This document shows, one piece after another, positions 33,642-45,900 of a stretch of 64,000 nt of DNA. Each line of letters starts with the position of its first letter. Within the stretch, counting starts at the first letter, position 1. A program made the translations under genes and the position numbers. Origin of the DNA: Nyssa sinensis (taxonomy: Eukaryota; Streptophyta; Magnoliopsida; Cornales; Nyssaceae); the NCBI GenBank assembly GCA_008638375.1, contig CM018041.1, positions 1,798,001-1,862,000 of the forward strand, in the 5' to 3' direction. The notes below the pieces were generated by a model that did not search any database, was not told the DNA's origin, and saw only the letters and a program-made list of their open reading frames with translations.

Positions 33642-33989
33642 CTTTAGCAGACAGATATATACAACAATAATCTACACGGGTTGAAAAAAAAAAAAGATTA
33701 AAATCACAGCATTGAGAAGAAAAAAAAGAGACTAAAATCATCTCAAAACATTCGGATTTTAAAGTCACAAAGAAAACATGAAAGGGAAACAGAGAAAATC
33801 GAGGGAGATCGTACCGCAGGGTACGAACACTCTCTGAAACCCTTTTGGTTGATAACGTTTTAGGGCGTGGAATTTATATTCGCAAGTATGAATAATGCTA
33901 AGGGACGCCTCGCGGACGTACATATAGTTTGATGGATCGGCTAGGGCGCGTGCCCTAACGGGCTTTACTGGATCAGTAATAGAGATGAC

Positions 33990-34012
33990 AGCCCAACATA
34001 ATGTTAGGCCCA
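33990..34012 (-). promoter_or_regulatory. Pair of site II elements, RPP1 copy A
   Basis: TGGGCC (34012-34007) and TGGGCT (33995-33990) on the minus strand, 17 bp apart start to start. Site II motifs bind TCP factors and drive ribosomal protein genes. The pair and its spacing are kept in copy B. Confidence 0.6.
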
Positions 34013-34015
34013 CTA

Positions 34016-35269
34016 CCCAATTGCTATGTTTTGCATCTCAAAATTTTAAGAGCCCTCGTTTCGAAAAATTACTAATTGATTCGTTGCATTATACTAATGT
34101 CAATAAATATTTTACATGTCACTAATATATGTGAGCCCTCTATTGATATATCAAATATTGATTAGTCCAAGTATAATTAGGATCAATGAATAAAAGTATC
34201 ATCATGTAATTATCAGACTATAGAAAAGAATGAATACTCTTACTTTTATGAAAATAGTTATTCCGTGGAAATGGTTATTTTTATTGAATTTTTTATATCA
34301 AATATCATAATGAAATGGACTTGAGAATGATGATCGATCAATGAAAGAATTGATCATTTCATTCTTATAATTTATATAAAATTTAATTACATTAACATAA
34401 ATAATAGTCAAATATACAAACATATCAAATAATGTTTAGATATACGTAGTCATTTACATCAATAATGTAAAAATATTAAGTTCTTATCAAATTTAATTCA
34501 GAAGGTGCAATATTGTATGATATAGTGCGATTTATCTTGATATATAAGCCATATTATGAGAAATTTCAAATCTAAAAAGATTGTGATTTTTTTTTTTTGT
34601 AATATTCTATAATTTTTTTTTTCACATTCAAATATTGTAGCGCAATTACAAAAACTAAGATATCTCGTGAAATAATATGATATTTTATTCCATTATTTTA
34701 ATAATGATAGTTTGCATTTATTACTTATGAATAAGCATATTATTAAAATAGTTTAGTTTATGTTTTTTTGTTACATGTTTCTTACACATGAAACTTTATA
34801 ATTCATGTGGCGCCTATAATGTGTTTTGATTAAAGGAGTTGAAAGAAAGGGAAAAGAGAATGAATGAGAGTTTATTTTATATTTGATTTAAAAATAAAAT
34901 AAGAGAAAAACAAAAAGAGAAAAGATAGAGAAAGAGCTACTTAAAAATTCATTTTACTCTCATTCGAAAAGTTAAAAAAGATGAAAAGAAATAATTAGAA
35001 AATTATAATTATCTATTTTGTTTTTGTTTTTAAAAAAAATAATATTTTTATTTTACTATTTCTACTTACATAACTAAAATTTTCATTCATCTTTTTTTTT
35101 TCTTTTTCATGTTTCCCAAACAAGAGAAAAGGATTCTCCTTCCCTCTCTTCTCATTGTTAATACAGAAAAAATTAAACCACCATCTCATATCGTTCATAA
35201 TTAATATTTTTCTCTCATCGTATTTCCTTCTGTTTGCGGTTTATCGAAACCAATTATTGATAATTTTCG
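34016..35269. other. Spacer between the inverted-duplication arms
   Basis: About 1.25 kb of AT-rich DNA between the two RPP1 promoters. I saw no ORF of note, no clear transposon ends and no obvious similarity between its halves. Confidence 0.55.
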
Positions 35270-35289
35270 AGTGTGTATCTATGTAGAAG

Positions 35290-35311
35290 TGGGCTTGCAT
35301 TATGTTGGGCT
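35290..35311 (+). promoter_or_regulatory. Pair of site II elements, RPP1 copy B
   Basis: TGGGCT at 35290-35295 and 35306-35311, spaced much as in copy A, about 280 bp upstream of the start codon. Confidence 0.6.
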
Positions 35312-35582
35312 TTTATCTATATTATTAAGCCCGTTAGAACATGTCCCCTAGAATTGGGTCTATCGTCTATAAATATTTCCTTATATGACTTCAACGTCCT
35401 AAAGTCACATCAACAAAGGGGTTGCAGAAAAAGCGTTCGTCTCCTGCAGTACGATCTCTCTCATTTTTCTCTGTTTCCCTTTCAGCTTTTCCTGGTAATT
35501 TCAAATCTGAATGTTTTGAGGTGATTTTAGTTGTTTTTCTTAATCCCTGTAGATTACAATTCTATATATCTGTCTGTTAAAG

Positions 35583-36160
35583 ATGTCGGTGAGCGAACTT
35601 GCTTGCACCTACGCTTCTTTGATCCTTCATGATGAAGGCATCACAGTCACTGTAACATTCGCTATCCTTATTCCTTCGTCATCTCTATAGATTTGTTGTA
35701 TTTTGGTTGATTTCACACACATATTTTTTTGGAATCTGTTTGTATTATTTGGTTGTTTTTATTCTGATTTATATGCACATATATATATTTATGTATATGA
35801 TGTTGGCAGGCGGAGAAGATTGCTACACTCGTTAAAGCCGCAAATGTGATGGTCGAATCTTACTGGCCGAGTCTTTTTGCTAAGCTGGTGGAGAAGAGGA
35901 ACATTGAAGACCTCATCATGAATGTTGGCTCTGGTGGAGGTGGTGCTGTTGTAGCCGTTTCTGCTCCTTCAGGTGGTGGTTCTACCGCTGCTGCCCCAGC
36001 TGCCGCTGCTATCGAGGAGAAGAAGGTATAAAATTTACTTATTTATCCTTAATTATATTGGTGATTGGTATTATCAATCCTGTTATTCAATATACAATTT
36101 TTGCAGGAGGAACCGAAGGAAGAAAGCGATGATGATATGGGAGTCTCCTTGTTTGACTAG
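35583..36160 (+). CDS. RPP1: 60S acidic ribosomal protein P1, copy B
   Basis: Three exons: 35583-35651, 35810-36025, 36107-36160. Exon lengths (69, 216, 54) equal those of copy A, and the product is 112 open residues. By eye it differs from copy A at about 11 positions, mostly in the Ala/Gly hinge. The tail reads [13 protein letters not shown], with Val where copy A has Phe. The C-terminal tail is the contact surface for translation GTPases and its hydrophobic residues are strongly conserved, so this change is notable. Otherwise it should act like copy A. Confidence 0.95.
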
Positions 36161-38426
36161 GAGTTGCTTTTAGTATGTTTAATTCCTTCTTTTTCGCAAA
36201 TTAGAGCCAGCCAACCCAAAAAAAAATTTGTTTTATGTTTGAAGGGATTATAATTGTAGTGGTGCGTGTTGACATTATGTTAAAAATTTCATTTGAGAAC
36301 CAGTGTATTTTGAATTTTGTTATGTTGGATTTAATTTAAAATATTGGCAATTTGAACAAGATTCAGTGAATTCAATTTTGGTTATTGTTGTCAAATTATG
36401 GTTTTTTGTGGGATGAATTTCTCTAGATTGTTAGTTCATACGTATAGAAGTTTGTATGTAAAACAGATTCCAATTTTGTGTTTCTTTGGTTGCTCAAATG
36501 CTAGATGATCGATATTTTTGTTATTGGCGGTCCATATTTGCACGATGGGATGGGATAAGAGGGTTGTATATGATTACTTTTATTTTATCCATTGGTATAG
36601 TCACCCACATGGGATGAGACTATAGATATATGTGCACGCATACACATATCATTCATTTTTCTTATGAATGGACATTTCTTTTGATAGGTATCCCATTTGG
36701 TATTCAAAGTAATGCTTGGTGGTAATTAATATTCATATCAAATGTCATTAAATGTGTGTTAAATTATAGATTTAAGGATGAATTTGCAAAGAACATCGGT
36801 ATGGGAAATGTCATGTATATTAATATTTAGAATATGAAAAATAATGAATCAAATTTGATGTTATTAAATATTAAATAAGTCTTGGAGGCCGATCTTCCAT
36901 TTGACAAGTTACATTAAATATTGGGGTAATTGGGGCTCGTAGGACTAGCTCTTTTTCATGGCCAGCAACAGAGGTGATGCCAATCTCTCTTCCTCTTCCT
37001 TCTCACACATGATCTAACCATAGTTGGAAGTGCCCACATTATTCTACATCTTTTATTTGTAGAGTTATGAATAATTTAGTCCTAACCCAAAGTTGTTTAA
37101 ATTGTCAAATTGAACTTGCAGAGTCATGGACATGCATTCTCGACCACTACCACTGGGGGAACCCTATTCCCCACCGTATCTAACAGAAAGGGTCGAAGGT
37201 CCTCTGGGGGAGCATTAAGTTCCATGAAAGTGAGGAGACTTTCCACCTACCTGTCATCAACTATTCTAGTCTTTGTTGAGGAATCTCTCTTATTAGTTTT
37301 ATTTCACAAATTTTCTTGCTAACTGGAGCATCGGTGGGATTGAATTTTGGTATATTTGGTGACCTCCATGTATTCATTCAGCCTGGCAATCTAGTGTTGA
37401 ACCCTTCCTCTCTCCCTTTCCTTTCCATGCATGGCCACCACCGCTAGGAATCTCTCTCTGCCGCACGAGACTTCTCCAGTGCTGAGCCATTAGGATGAAA
37501 AGAGAAACATAATTTTAGAGAACAAAAGAGACTAGCAAAGGGTGAGGACTTGCAGGTATTGCCGTCATTTAGAAAGTTATATAAAAAGGTGGAGCTCAAT
37601 TAACAATTGGTGATTCTCAAATAGCGGCTTCCTGAAAAAATTGTGATGAATCAAATATGAACAAAACTTTATAGGGTAACCAGCAATCCAATCAAAGACC
37701 ATTCTAGAGAGAACAGAATACCTGCAGGCAGCTGTCTCAAATGTAAGGAGAGCACAACACAATGATATCCGTACTAGTTCAACAAATAAAAATGAGTGAA
37801 AGAACAATAAATCTTGGTATTTCAAGTCCAACGTGTTATATTTACAAAAAGCATCCAAAGATGGTGTTATATTCCAAGTGCGTGGCCAGTTACTTAAGTT
37901 TCCTTTCACAACCCGAGCAGCAAATAATAGGAATTCACAATACCCTAAAAGTTCTCTCTTCATGAGTATGATGGAGTGAAGTTGTTTCTCCGGTCCCGGA
38001 CAATAAAAAATCTAAGATCCAAGTATGAAGACGCTAGACATCATCGTTTGAATGCTGTATAAACTCTTGCTATAATGGACAATTCAATTCATGGAGCATC
38101 CAAACTCCTCATCAATAGCAAACAACTCAGCAGCTCTTTCATGCAAACCAAGTTATCTTCCATGAATAAACGTTAAAAGATCACAAACCATACATATAGT
38201 ACTGATAATAACAATGTAAGAACCAAACAAAAAAATCTGAAATGTCAGATTCAGTCTTCTTATAGGATTCATAGACTATCAGCTAGCAAACCAAATTCTA
38301 AAATTTTCATTTAAATGAAATTTTCCAGCAATTAGTCCACTTGGATGCCATAAAAGATGTGCTCTTAAATTGTCCCATCCAAGTAGGCTACAAAAGGTTC
38401 CGCCTAGGCTGTTGAAGAATCAGACA
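36161..38426. other. Flank of RPP1 copy B and convergent 3' side of the SR gene
   Basis: To about 37225 it belongs to duplication arm 2. Beyond that, about 37500-38426 should include the 3' untranslated region of the SR gene. A frame on minus at 37577-37963 has no recognisable domain. Confidence 0.5.
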
Positions 38427-41400
38427 CTACCTGACCGCACCTGAAAAGAGATCAAGCTATCAATTAGGGATCCAGAAAATCTGAATAAAAAACTTGGGAA
38501 AAAAAATTGTAGTACACTACATCAGGTCGGTAGGTTGTTGATACAAATGGTTTTATATCTTCTTAATTGTAAATAGCGTGCATTTGTGCATAAGCATGCA
38601 CAACACATGCATGTGAACTTTTCATTTTTCTTTTACAAAATTCAAACTAAGGTCTTACCTGGCAGGGGAGATGCCGATGGCGACCTTGATCTCGGTCTGC
38701 ATATTTTAGTAAACAAAGAACCAAATTGTTGAGAAAGGTTAAAAATGGACTTCAGAAAGCAAAACACACATACAAACAAGACAACTAATTCCCAAATACC
38801 TGGATGCCTTGACAGGAGTTGTGGATCTAGATTTTGATGGTGATCTGGAGACAGACCGGTCCAATGATTTGCTGCACAAAGAACCAGCAAATATCTCAAA
38901 TATTATATATATATATATATATATGTAATGTATAACATAGCAAGAAATAAAAATAAATAACAAGAGTAAACCTCCTATTCCTTCTTAAACTTCTGCTTGT
39001 ACTGCGGCTCCTGGATGGACTGCCCACATACTTCCTCACCTACCGTTGATAAAAACAAAGAAACAGCACAAGCTTATCACATTGGACTTTTAAGCCAGTC
39101 CGTCAACATCATTGATTTCAGGCATAAATTTTGTAGGTGATCGTACCCCTTTCATAATACTTCAATGTACTATCTCTTGTTTGGTAAAAAATGATTAGTT
39201 CAACACAGATTTGGCAAAAAAAATTGGCAGCATGGCATTGCAGTATCAACAAAATCGTGTTTAAGCATTTATTAAGTGCTAGAGAATAGTCAAATAGAGT
39301 CATCCAATTGTTAGTGGGAACCTGTCTCCTATCTGGACAAAGAATAAGAACTAATTCATAAATGTCAAGTGGGGAAGACAAAATACCAGTTAGATACAAG
39401 AAACAATAATACAGTTCTTAAAGATACCTGAATATAAGCTCTTGCCCACGGGTTTCTAAATTCAGTGTCATCCAGTTTCCGAATCTGATTTTTTTTTTTA
39501 ATACAAAAAACACGCGTATCAGTTGCTGAATTGTAACAAATAACAAAAATGCACAGAATAGTAAAAAATTCATAAAAAGGACGTGTCTCTCCACAACTTA
39601 CAGCATATTTCATGTCCTCATAATTAGTATAATCAACCAGACCAAAGGTTCCTGAAAACACAATCACATAAATTTAGTTTAGTATAATTTTATGCCAAAA
39701 TTTTGCAAGAATAATAACTATGGCAATCCACAGGAATATAAATGGTACACCAACTATGCAGAAACAAGAGATTATTAGACACTGCAATACAGCATATGCA
39801 TTCAAGAGCTATTAGGGACGGATTGACATTGTAACATATTCAATATGCTTAATGACATGTATCGAGTATTGATCACTTCAACTACAATGGCATTCAGAAA
39901 AGCTGTTTCAGTCAACCATCAGAAACATGAGAGAAATTTTATTCAAATTACAAATCCACCAGTCGCCACACAAACAATTTGGTAGAATAGATTGACAAGA
40001 CGAACTATATATATATATATATATAAAAAAAAAATATAATACAAGCACACACACAATACACATGCCTAAAAAGATTTCTATTTTTAATCTTGTTTAGAGC
40101 TTCTCCAGTTTGTCTTGCCATAATTCATCAGAAATTCGTGTTATATGCAACCACACAAGAGTACGTGTTTTAGGCCTTTGGTTTTTTTTTTGGGTGTGTG
40201 TGTGGGGTGGGGGGTGTTCGACCCGGTGGCATCATAGGCATTATCATGGTGACTGGTCACTAGTCACCAATGTTTCTAAGAGAATAGAAAGAGGGAAACT
40301 GAATATCTCAGATTGAGCCTGTGGACGGTTTTCACAGGTCAAAAGTTGGAACAATGGTTCAAATGAAAACTATAAACTCAACCAATTGATATCCAGGCTA
40401 TCCAACTGCCTGATCCAGTCTGGTCCTTAAAACATAGGGGGTATGTGCTTTCTTTTCCCACAATGGCACAATGTTTCGACAATTTCTTCCACAACCAAAG
40501 TCCAAAGCCTGTCATCTTTTTTCTTCTCTCTTTTTTTTTTTTATAAAAGAAGTCAGAGCCTGTCATCTTATAATTTAACCAAGGGGCAGAAGGCCCACAG
40601 AACTGTGAAAGATAACTTGCATGCATCATTAAATTTTTTCTAAAAAGCAGCTTCAAACCAAATCTAAAGCATTTATGCAGTGTTTGCCTCTCTGTAACAA
40701 AATCACAATCAATATGTGACCTTCAACAATCAAATAATTTTTTTCCCAACAATAGAAGGGGGAGGGAGATTCGAACTCCACACTTTTTGCATGGGGAGTG
40801 GTCCAGGATCAACTAGTATATGACCTTGGTCCTATTATAAAAACATAAAAATTATATTAACAGCACCAAAAATGCTAATTCTAACAATATTAGAAGTCAT
40901 ACCCTTGCTGTCACGGGAAACTTCAGCAAAACACACATCGCCAGCTTTTCTCATATGATCCTACCAAAAAAAAATCCACCAAGATTACACCTGTAGCTGC
41001 AATTTTTTTATTTATTTTTGGTTTTTTTTTTTTTTTTTTTTGGGGGGGGGGGGGGATGTTATTAGTTGTTTGCAATTATAAATTATAACACTTCCCTTAC
41101 CTTCAAATCTTGCCATGAAGCAGAAGAAGGAAGGCCTCGAACAATAACTGTTTACCAAAATAAGATTAGCAGGCAGAATTGCTTAACTAGAATGAAAGAT
41201 ATACCTTGGGGACAATAGCACTCATGTCCAATACAGTCCAACATATAGTTTTAGTTCTAGTTGCACCTCGATATTCAGAATGGTGTGAAAGACCAAAACG
41301 GCCCCCCACCACCACCACCATAGCCACCACGACGATCACTTGATGATGATTGCCCTCTACCACCATGTGCAAGTTCAACCTGCATTAGGAGACATTTGAG

Positions 41401-42997
41401 CAATTAATCAAACAAAAATAAGGAATAAGTGTGAAAATAGTTGAAACCTCTTATTACCCTCAGACGACAACCATCAAAGTTATAGCCATCTCGACCCCTG
41501 ATTGCATCGTCTGCATCCCGAGAATTCTCAAACTACCATTAAAAAAAAAAAAACAAAATAGTACCAAAAAATTGATAGTGTGCGCATGAACCCAAGCAAA
41601 ACCAAAATTGGGAAGGAAAAAGGAGGTACCTCCACGAAACAATAACATGGAGGACGAGGTGGAATCTTCAATTCAATGTCCAATATACGGCCATACTGCA
41701 AGACAGGAAAAAATAACATTTCAGACATGCCGGAAGATGTTACAACTTTGGACGAGAGGAATGGTGTCAAGTAAAAATACAACATAGTTTCAAACTAAAT
41801 ACATCGGACTAATTAATGCCAAAATTCATGGCTAATGTTTAGGAGACAGGCTAAGAACTACGATACTGCAAGTTTTCAGTTGCCAAAACAGACTAGCACG
41901 TAGCATAAGGGTCACAAGCATAGTTACCACAATTTGCTCATCCCCTAGCGAATTACGAATTAGGATCATACGATCCAAAACATGGATCATTAGCTATTTG
42001 GAACGCAAAATTTAGCATTACAATCTAAAATATTCAAAGTCCAAAAAAAAATCATACAATATTATTACAAATACAATCAAAAAGCATATCATGTTCCAAA
42101 TAAACGTATTTCATTCCAACAAAGCGATCCAAAAAAGCCGACCCATTTCGCGCCACGTTTTATAACAAGCGACAATCTGCGTTCCCCGTTTCACGTACCA
42201 TAACGATCCACGTTTCAGGTAACATTGAGTCGCGCAATTATGCATGCGTACTGCATCAGCTGTCATTTCCTGGTTTCACTGTGGAGAATTGAATGTATTT
42301 GTAATCGGTCCTAACAACTAACAATTTAGTTGAAAAACAATAAACAATTGGTTCTAAATCCTCTTCTATATACTTTTGGGTTTGCAGTTTTTTCAATACC
42401 TTTGATGGCTATCCATCTTCTTCCTTTCTTTTTATTTAGGATCTACTCATTCATCGATGCAAAGGAATTGCAACCTATCTGTGTTCTGTTTTCAAGTAAG
42501 CCTAGCAGATTTATGTAGCACAATGATCAAATAAAATTTAGCTTAAATAGCTAGACCAGCCAATAAACTGTTAACAGCCTAGCAGATTTATGTAGCACAA
42601 TGATCAAATTGAATTTAGCTTAAATAACTAGACCAGCCAATAAACTGTTAACGGCTATTCCATGGTTGTTCATTGTTAACAGTCAAAACCCAAAAAAACA
42701 TAAACCATAAACATAAAGAAGAAATAAAATACTGAGTACGGAAATGAAAAATGCTTTAGCAAGGCAGGAGTGCACCAGTCAATGTTAGAAAGACAATTAG
42801 TTGAGGTCTAATGCAGGAGTGCACTGACCAATCACTTAATCCAAAAATGGTGAAGCTTATATACAACTACCACATAAATTAGTTAGAACGTAAAGATATT
42901 CAACTCAAACCTTGTAGAATAGGTCTTCAATTTCCCATTCTCTTATATCTGAGGGTAGGTTCCCAGCATAAATTGTGCGAGAAAAGCGACCACTCAT
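38427..42997 (-). CDS. SR30/SR34-type serine/arginine splicing factor with one frameshift
   Basis: Twelve coding exons: 42997-42911, 41695-41630, 41532-41458, 41379-41267, 41147-41101, 40960-40903, 39651-39602, 39484-39428, 39039-38972, 38871-38800, 38696-38659, 38440-38427. RRM1 runs from [20 protein letters not shown] to [19 protein letters not shown] Gly-rich hinge follows, then RRM2 with the SR-family signature [17 protein letters not shown]. An RS domain follows ([31 protein letters not shown]). Exon 4 has a six-G run (plus-strand C run 41302-41307). Five G are needed to keep [11 protein letters not shown] in frame; as written it stops within the exon. Corrected length is about 247 residues, short for SR34. 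The last exon ends V-R-stop; one base over it would read RSGSV-stop, so the tail is uncertain. Role: nuclear splice-site selection. Confidence 0.9.
41022..41055. repeat. T20-G14 run in an SR-gene intron
   Basis: Twenty T followed directly by fourteen G. A related run of T10 then GT/G-rich sequence lies at 40182-40214 in the next intron of this gene, and a longer T-G run lies at 56463-56499. Confidence 0.85.
42501..42654. repeat. Two tandem copies of a 77 bp unit in SR-gene intron
   Basis: The segment beginning CCTAGCAGATTTATGTAG at 42501 repeats from 42578 with few differences, ending ACTGTTAAC in both. It lies in the 1.2 kb intron after the first coding exon. Confidence 0.88.
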
Positions 42998-45900
42998 TTT
43001 CAGAACTGGAGACCCTGTTCAGTGACCAAACGTTTCACTGCATAGAGAAGATTAAACTTTGTAAATAAAGCAACAATTTAAATTTTCCTTTCAAAGGAAT
43101 GATAAGTTAGTTGTATTCTGATATTCATTTTCCATCACCATGTACTCAATTTGACAATAACAGAATTAAAGAAAAACCAAAACTATGAAGCAAACCAAAA
43201 GAGCAATCCTCGAGGTGAGTGGTGCTCCACAAGCTCCATAGCTCATTTGCTCCAAGATGCTCCACAGCTATAATTTATTTGAAATAAAATTTGGTCTCCT
43301 CATCCTCTCTAAAATAAGCAGATGAATAGATCTTCTGATAGTGAGCAAGAACCTCCAATTATATATAAATACCCACAACACCACCCTGATATCTCCCACT
43401 CCCCCATTTACATCCCTATGTATGATTCCAAAGCTCATATTTGTCCAAGCGCTTGACATCTATCATAAAGAAAGCATCTGTGTCATGAGATGATGTAAGA
43501 TTGCTGTGTATTTATGCATTTACCTTAATAAGATTTCTTTTAACTGCATTGAAGAAAACGACCCTGAAAAATATGCAATATATCCCTTGGTATCCTGAAT
43601 TTTTAGTTAATGGATGTGATTCACATCAAGTTAGTGATCAGATGATGAAGCAGGCAATAATTTCTCCATTCTCTTCTCGCAGAGTTGATATGTAAAATAC
43701 GCACTGAAGCAATCATGACTATCCATTTTTAATGAAGCATGACAAAGAATGTTAAATATTTATGAAAATTTAAATTTCCAGACCATGTTAAAAACTACAT
43801 TTATAATAAAACTGAACACTCTATTTAATTGCCCAGGAAAATAATTTGAAATCTTACAAAAGCCAATTCAGTCCAAAGATGTCAATAAAATCCAAGATTT
43901 CATTTCTACATTGACAAGTTCTCAAGCAAGAGACAGGTCAGGAGAGAGAGAGAGAGCATGAATGGTCGGATGAGGTAAAAGGCCCATACACAAGCACAAA
44001 CTATACCAATAGGTAAAATACTGTCAACCTTACATGAATGGCAATAATTTAAAAGGTGGTGAGTTCAACAAACAAACATAAATTCCAGTAAAATGATCTA
44101 GTCTAAAACGTAACTCTCATTGCTTCACAATCAACCATCCTCAAGGTAATTTGAACAATCCCTTAACCAATCCACTAACAGAATCCAAATGCAGGTATTG
44201 GAAATCAAGGGCGGTTGACTCAAGGAGTAACAGCCAGCACATAGGATGGACATATGAAATCAATAATTTAAGTAGTGGAATTGTAATCTATCAAAAAAAA
44301 AAAATAATAGTGGAATTGCAACTTACATTTAAGCAGAGATTGAGATTGGCTAAGATGGCATTTGGCCATCCAGAAAAAATCAAATTAGTTCCATTTTGTT
44401 TTGCATAGCCTTCCCAAACACATATTCATCTCGTTTTTCCCAAATGCATATGACAGATCAGTTGAAATTTTGAAGTGATTGCACCAATCTTGAAACCTTA
44501 GGATTGAACCCATACACAATCACCAAATGGGCAAGCTCAACTGCTGCGAGGGAAAACAAACAATTCGTTTCTAAAATCGAAGCACCTCCTCACTATTACC
44601 CCCCAACCACCCCAAAAAAATTATAATTTAAAACAAAGTAAGAGAATACTATGATGTTCTAATGCAACGCAACACTAAGTACTCCACAGAGCATGATTTA
44701 ATTTCTTCTGTACCGGCCTTCTGTAGGTTTTGCTAAGTGATACATACACACAGATATAGGTGAAGGAGAGAAAGGTAGATGTATAAATCGGAGTATAGAT
44801 GAATGCAAGTTACTAAAATCATCCCCAATTCCCAATTGAAATGCATTTCTAAATAACAATAAAAGTGTGAGCTTTCTTTTCAAACATTAAGATAAAGCCC
44901 TCGAGATAAACATAATGTAACAAAATTTTAAAAAATGAAATAAAATGCGAGCTCAGATGTACGACATACAGGGAAGGGGGCTGGGAGAGATCGACGGCTA
45001 TAACACTGACTAATGCGTCTTCCTTGGACCACACCACAAACACTGAGTAGTCGAGTTAGGGTTTCTTCCTCTCCCCTTTCAAATTCACAAACGATGGAAA
45101 CAATAATGCGCAGATGGTTAATGGAAATGAGATGGAGAAGATTCCAATTGACTGCAGTGAGCCGGCGATAATTACCTCCGGTTACACAATTTAATCTGGT
45201 GAAGATTCAGCAGAAGGTCGATAGCGCCGTCTTGAGTTTCCAACCTTTTGTCTTCTGTTGTATCCCGCGCCTGCGCTTGTAAGTGAACCCCAAGTCCGTG
45301 TTACGTTGGTGGCCGAGGTTATCCTCGTGGTCTAGGCAGTTTTTATCATATATTTCCCTTATCCTATTAACCAACAGGCATGTTTAATCTGGTGAAGGTG
45401 AAGATCATTTTTATGTTGTTGCACCACATCTCTGCTTTCAAGAGTTCGAATGTTATTTAAAACGTTTGGTTTGATTATGACGGGTACAAGACTTATTCTC
45501 GTACGTATAAGATAATTTATAATATTCTTTAAAAATTTAAAAATTAAATCTGACCGTTACGAATATGAGATTTAGTCTGACTTGTATAAAATGATTTATG
45601 ATATCTTCTAATCAATTCATCAAAAAAAAAAATTGTAGTGATATTCTAGGAATAACGTCAATTTTAACTAATAATTAAGTAAAGAGTTAGGTGGTACTTA
45701 ATCATCTTCTTGCTGATAATTGAATAAAGAGTTAGAGTGGTACTTAAGGAGAGTCCAATTTTTTTTTTCATATATTTTATTAAACAAAGAATTAGAGTAA
45801 TACTTAACCATCTTTTTTTCACGTGTCGGTAATTTTGTGGTGGTTCCACAGTAGTATTTTCTATAATTGAAATGATATTCAATCATTTTTTTTTAACGAG

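Larger units (their letters stand above)
31150..34015 (-). repeat. Inverted duplication, arm 1 (carries RPP1 copy A)
   Basis: Read on the minus strand, this segment matches 35270-37225 read on plus. Matching parts are the promoter (TGGGCC/TGGGCT pair, AGCCCGTTAG), all three RPP1 exons, and downstream flank. Downstream landmarks: GAACTTGCAGAGTC at about 31340 versus 37118; CTAACAGAAA-GGT-GAAGGT then AGCATTAAG at about 31170-31210 versus 37180-37220; and a block at 31450-31560 versus 36935-37050. Borders are approximate. Confidence 0.82.
35270..37225 (+). repeat. Inverted duplication, arm 2 (carries RPP1 copy B)
   Basis: Plus-strand partner of 31150-34015. Promoter, exons, introns and about 1 kb of downstream flank align in patches. 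Arm 2 is shorter because arm 1 has gained sequence downstream of its gene, including the 50 bp tandem repeat. Confidence 0.82.

Noticed and set aside
40765..40800. tRNA-like TTCGAACTCC string
   Set aside because: Only resembles a T-arm; no matching acceptor stem, anticodon arm or A box nearby. May be a decayed SINE piece but ends could not be found.
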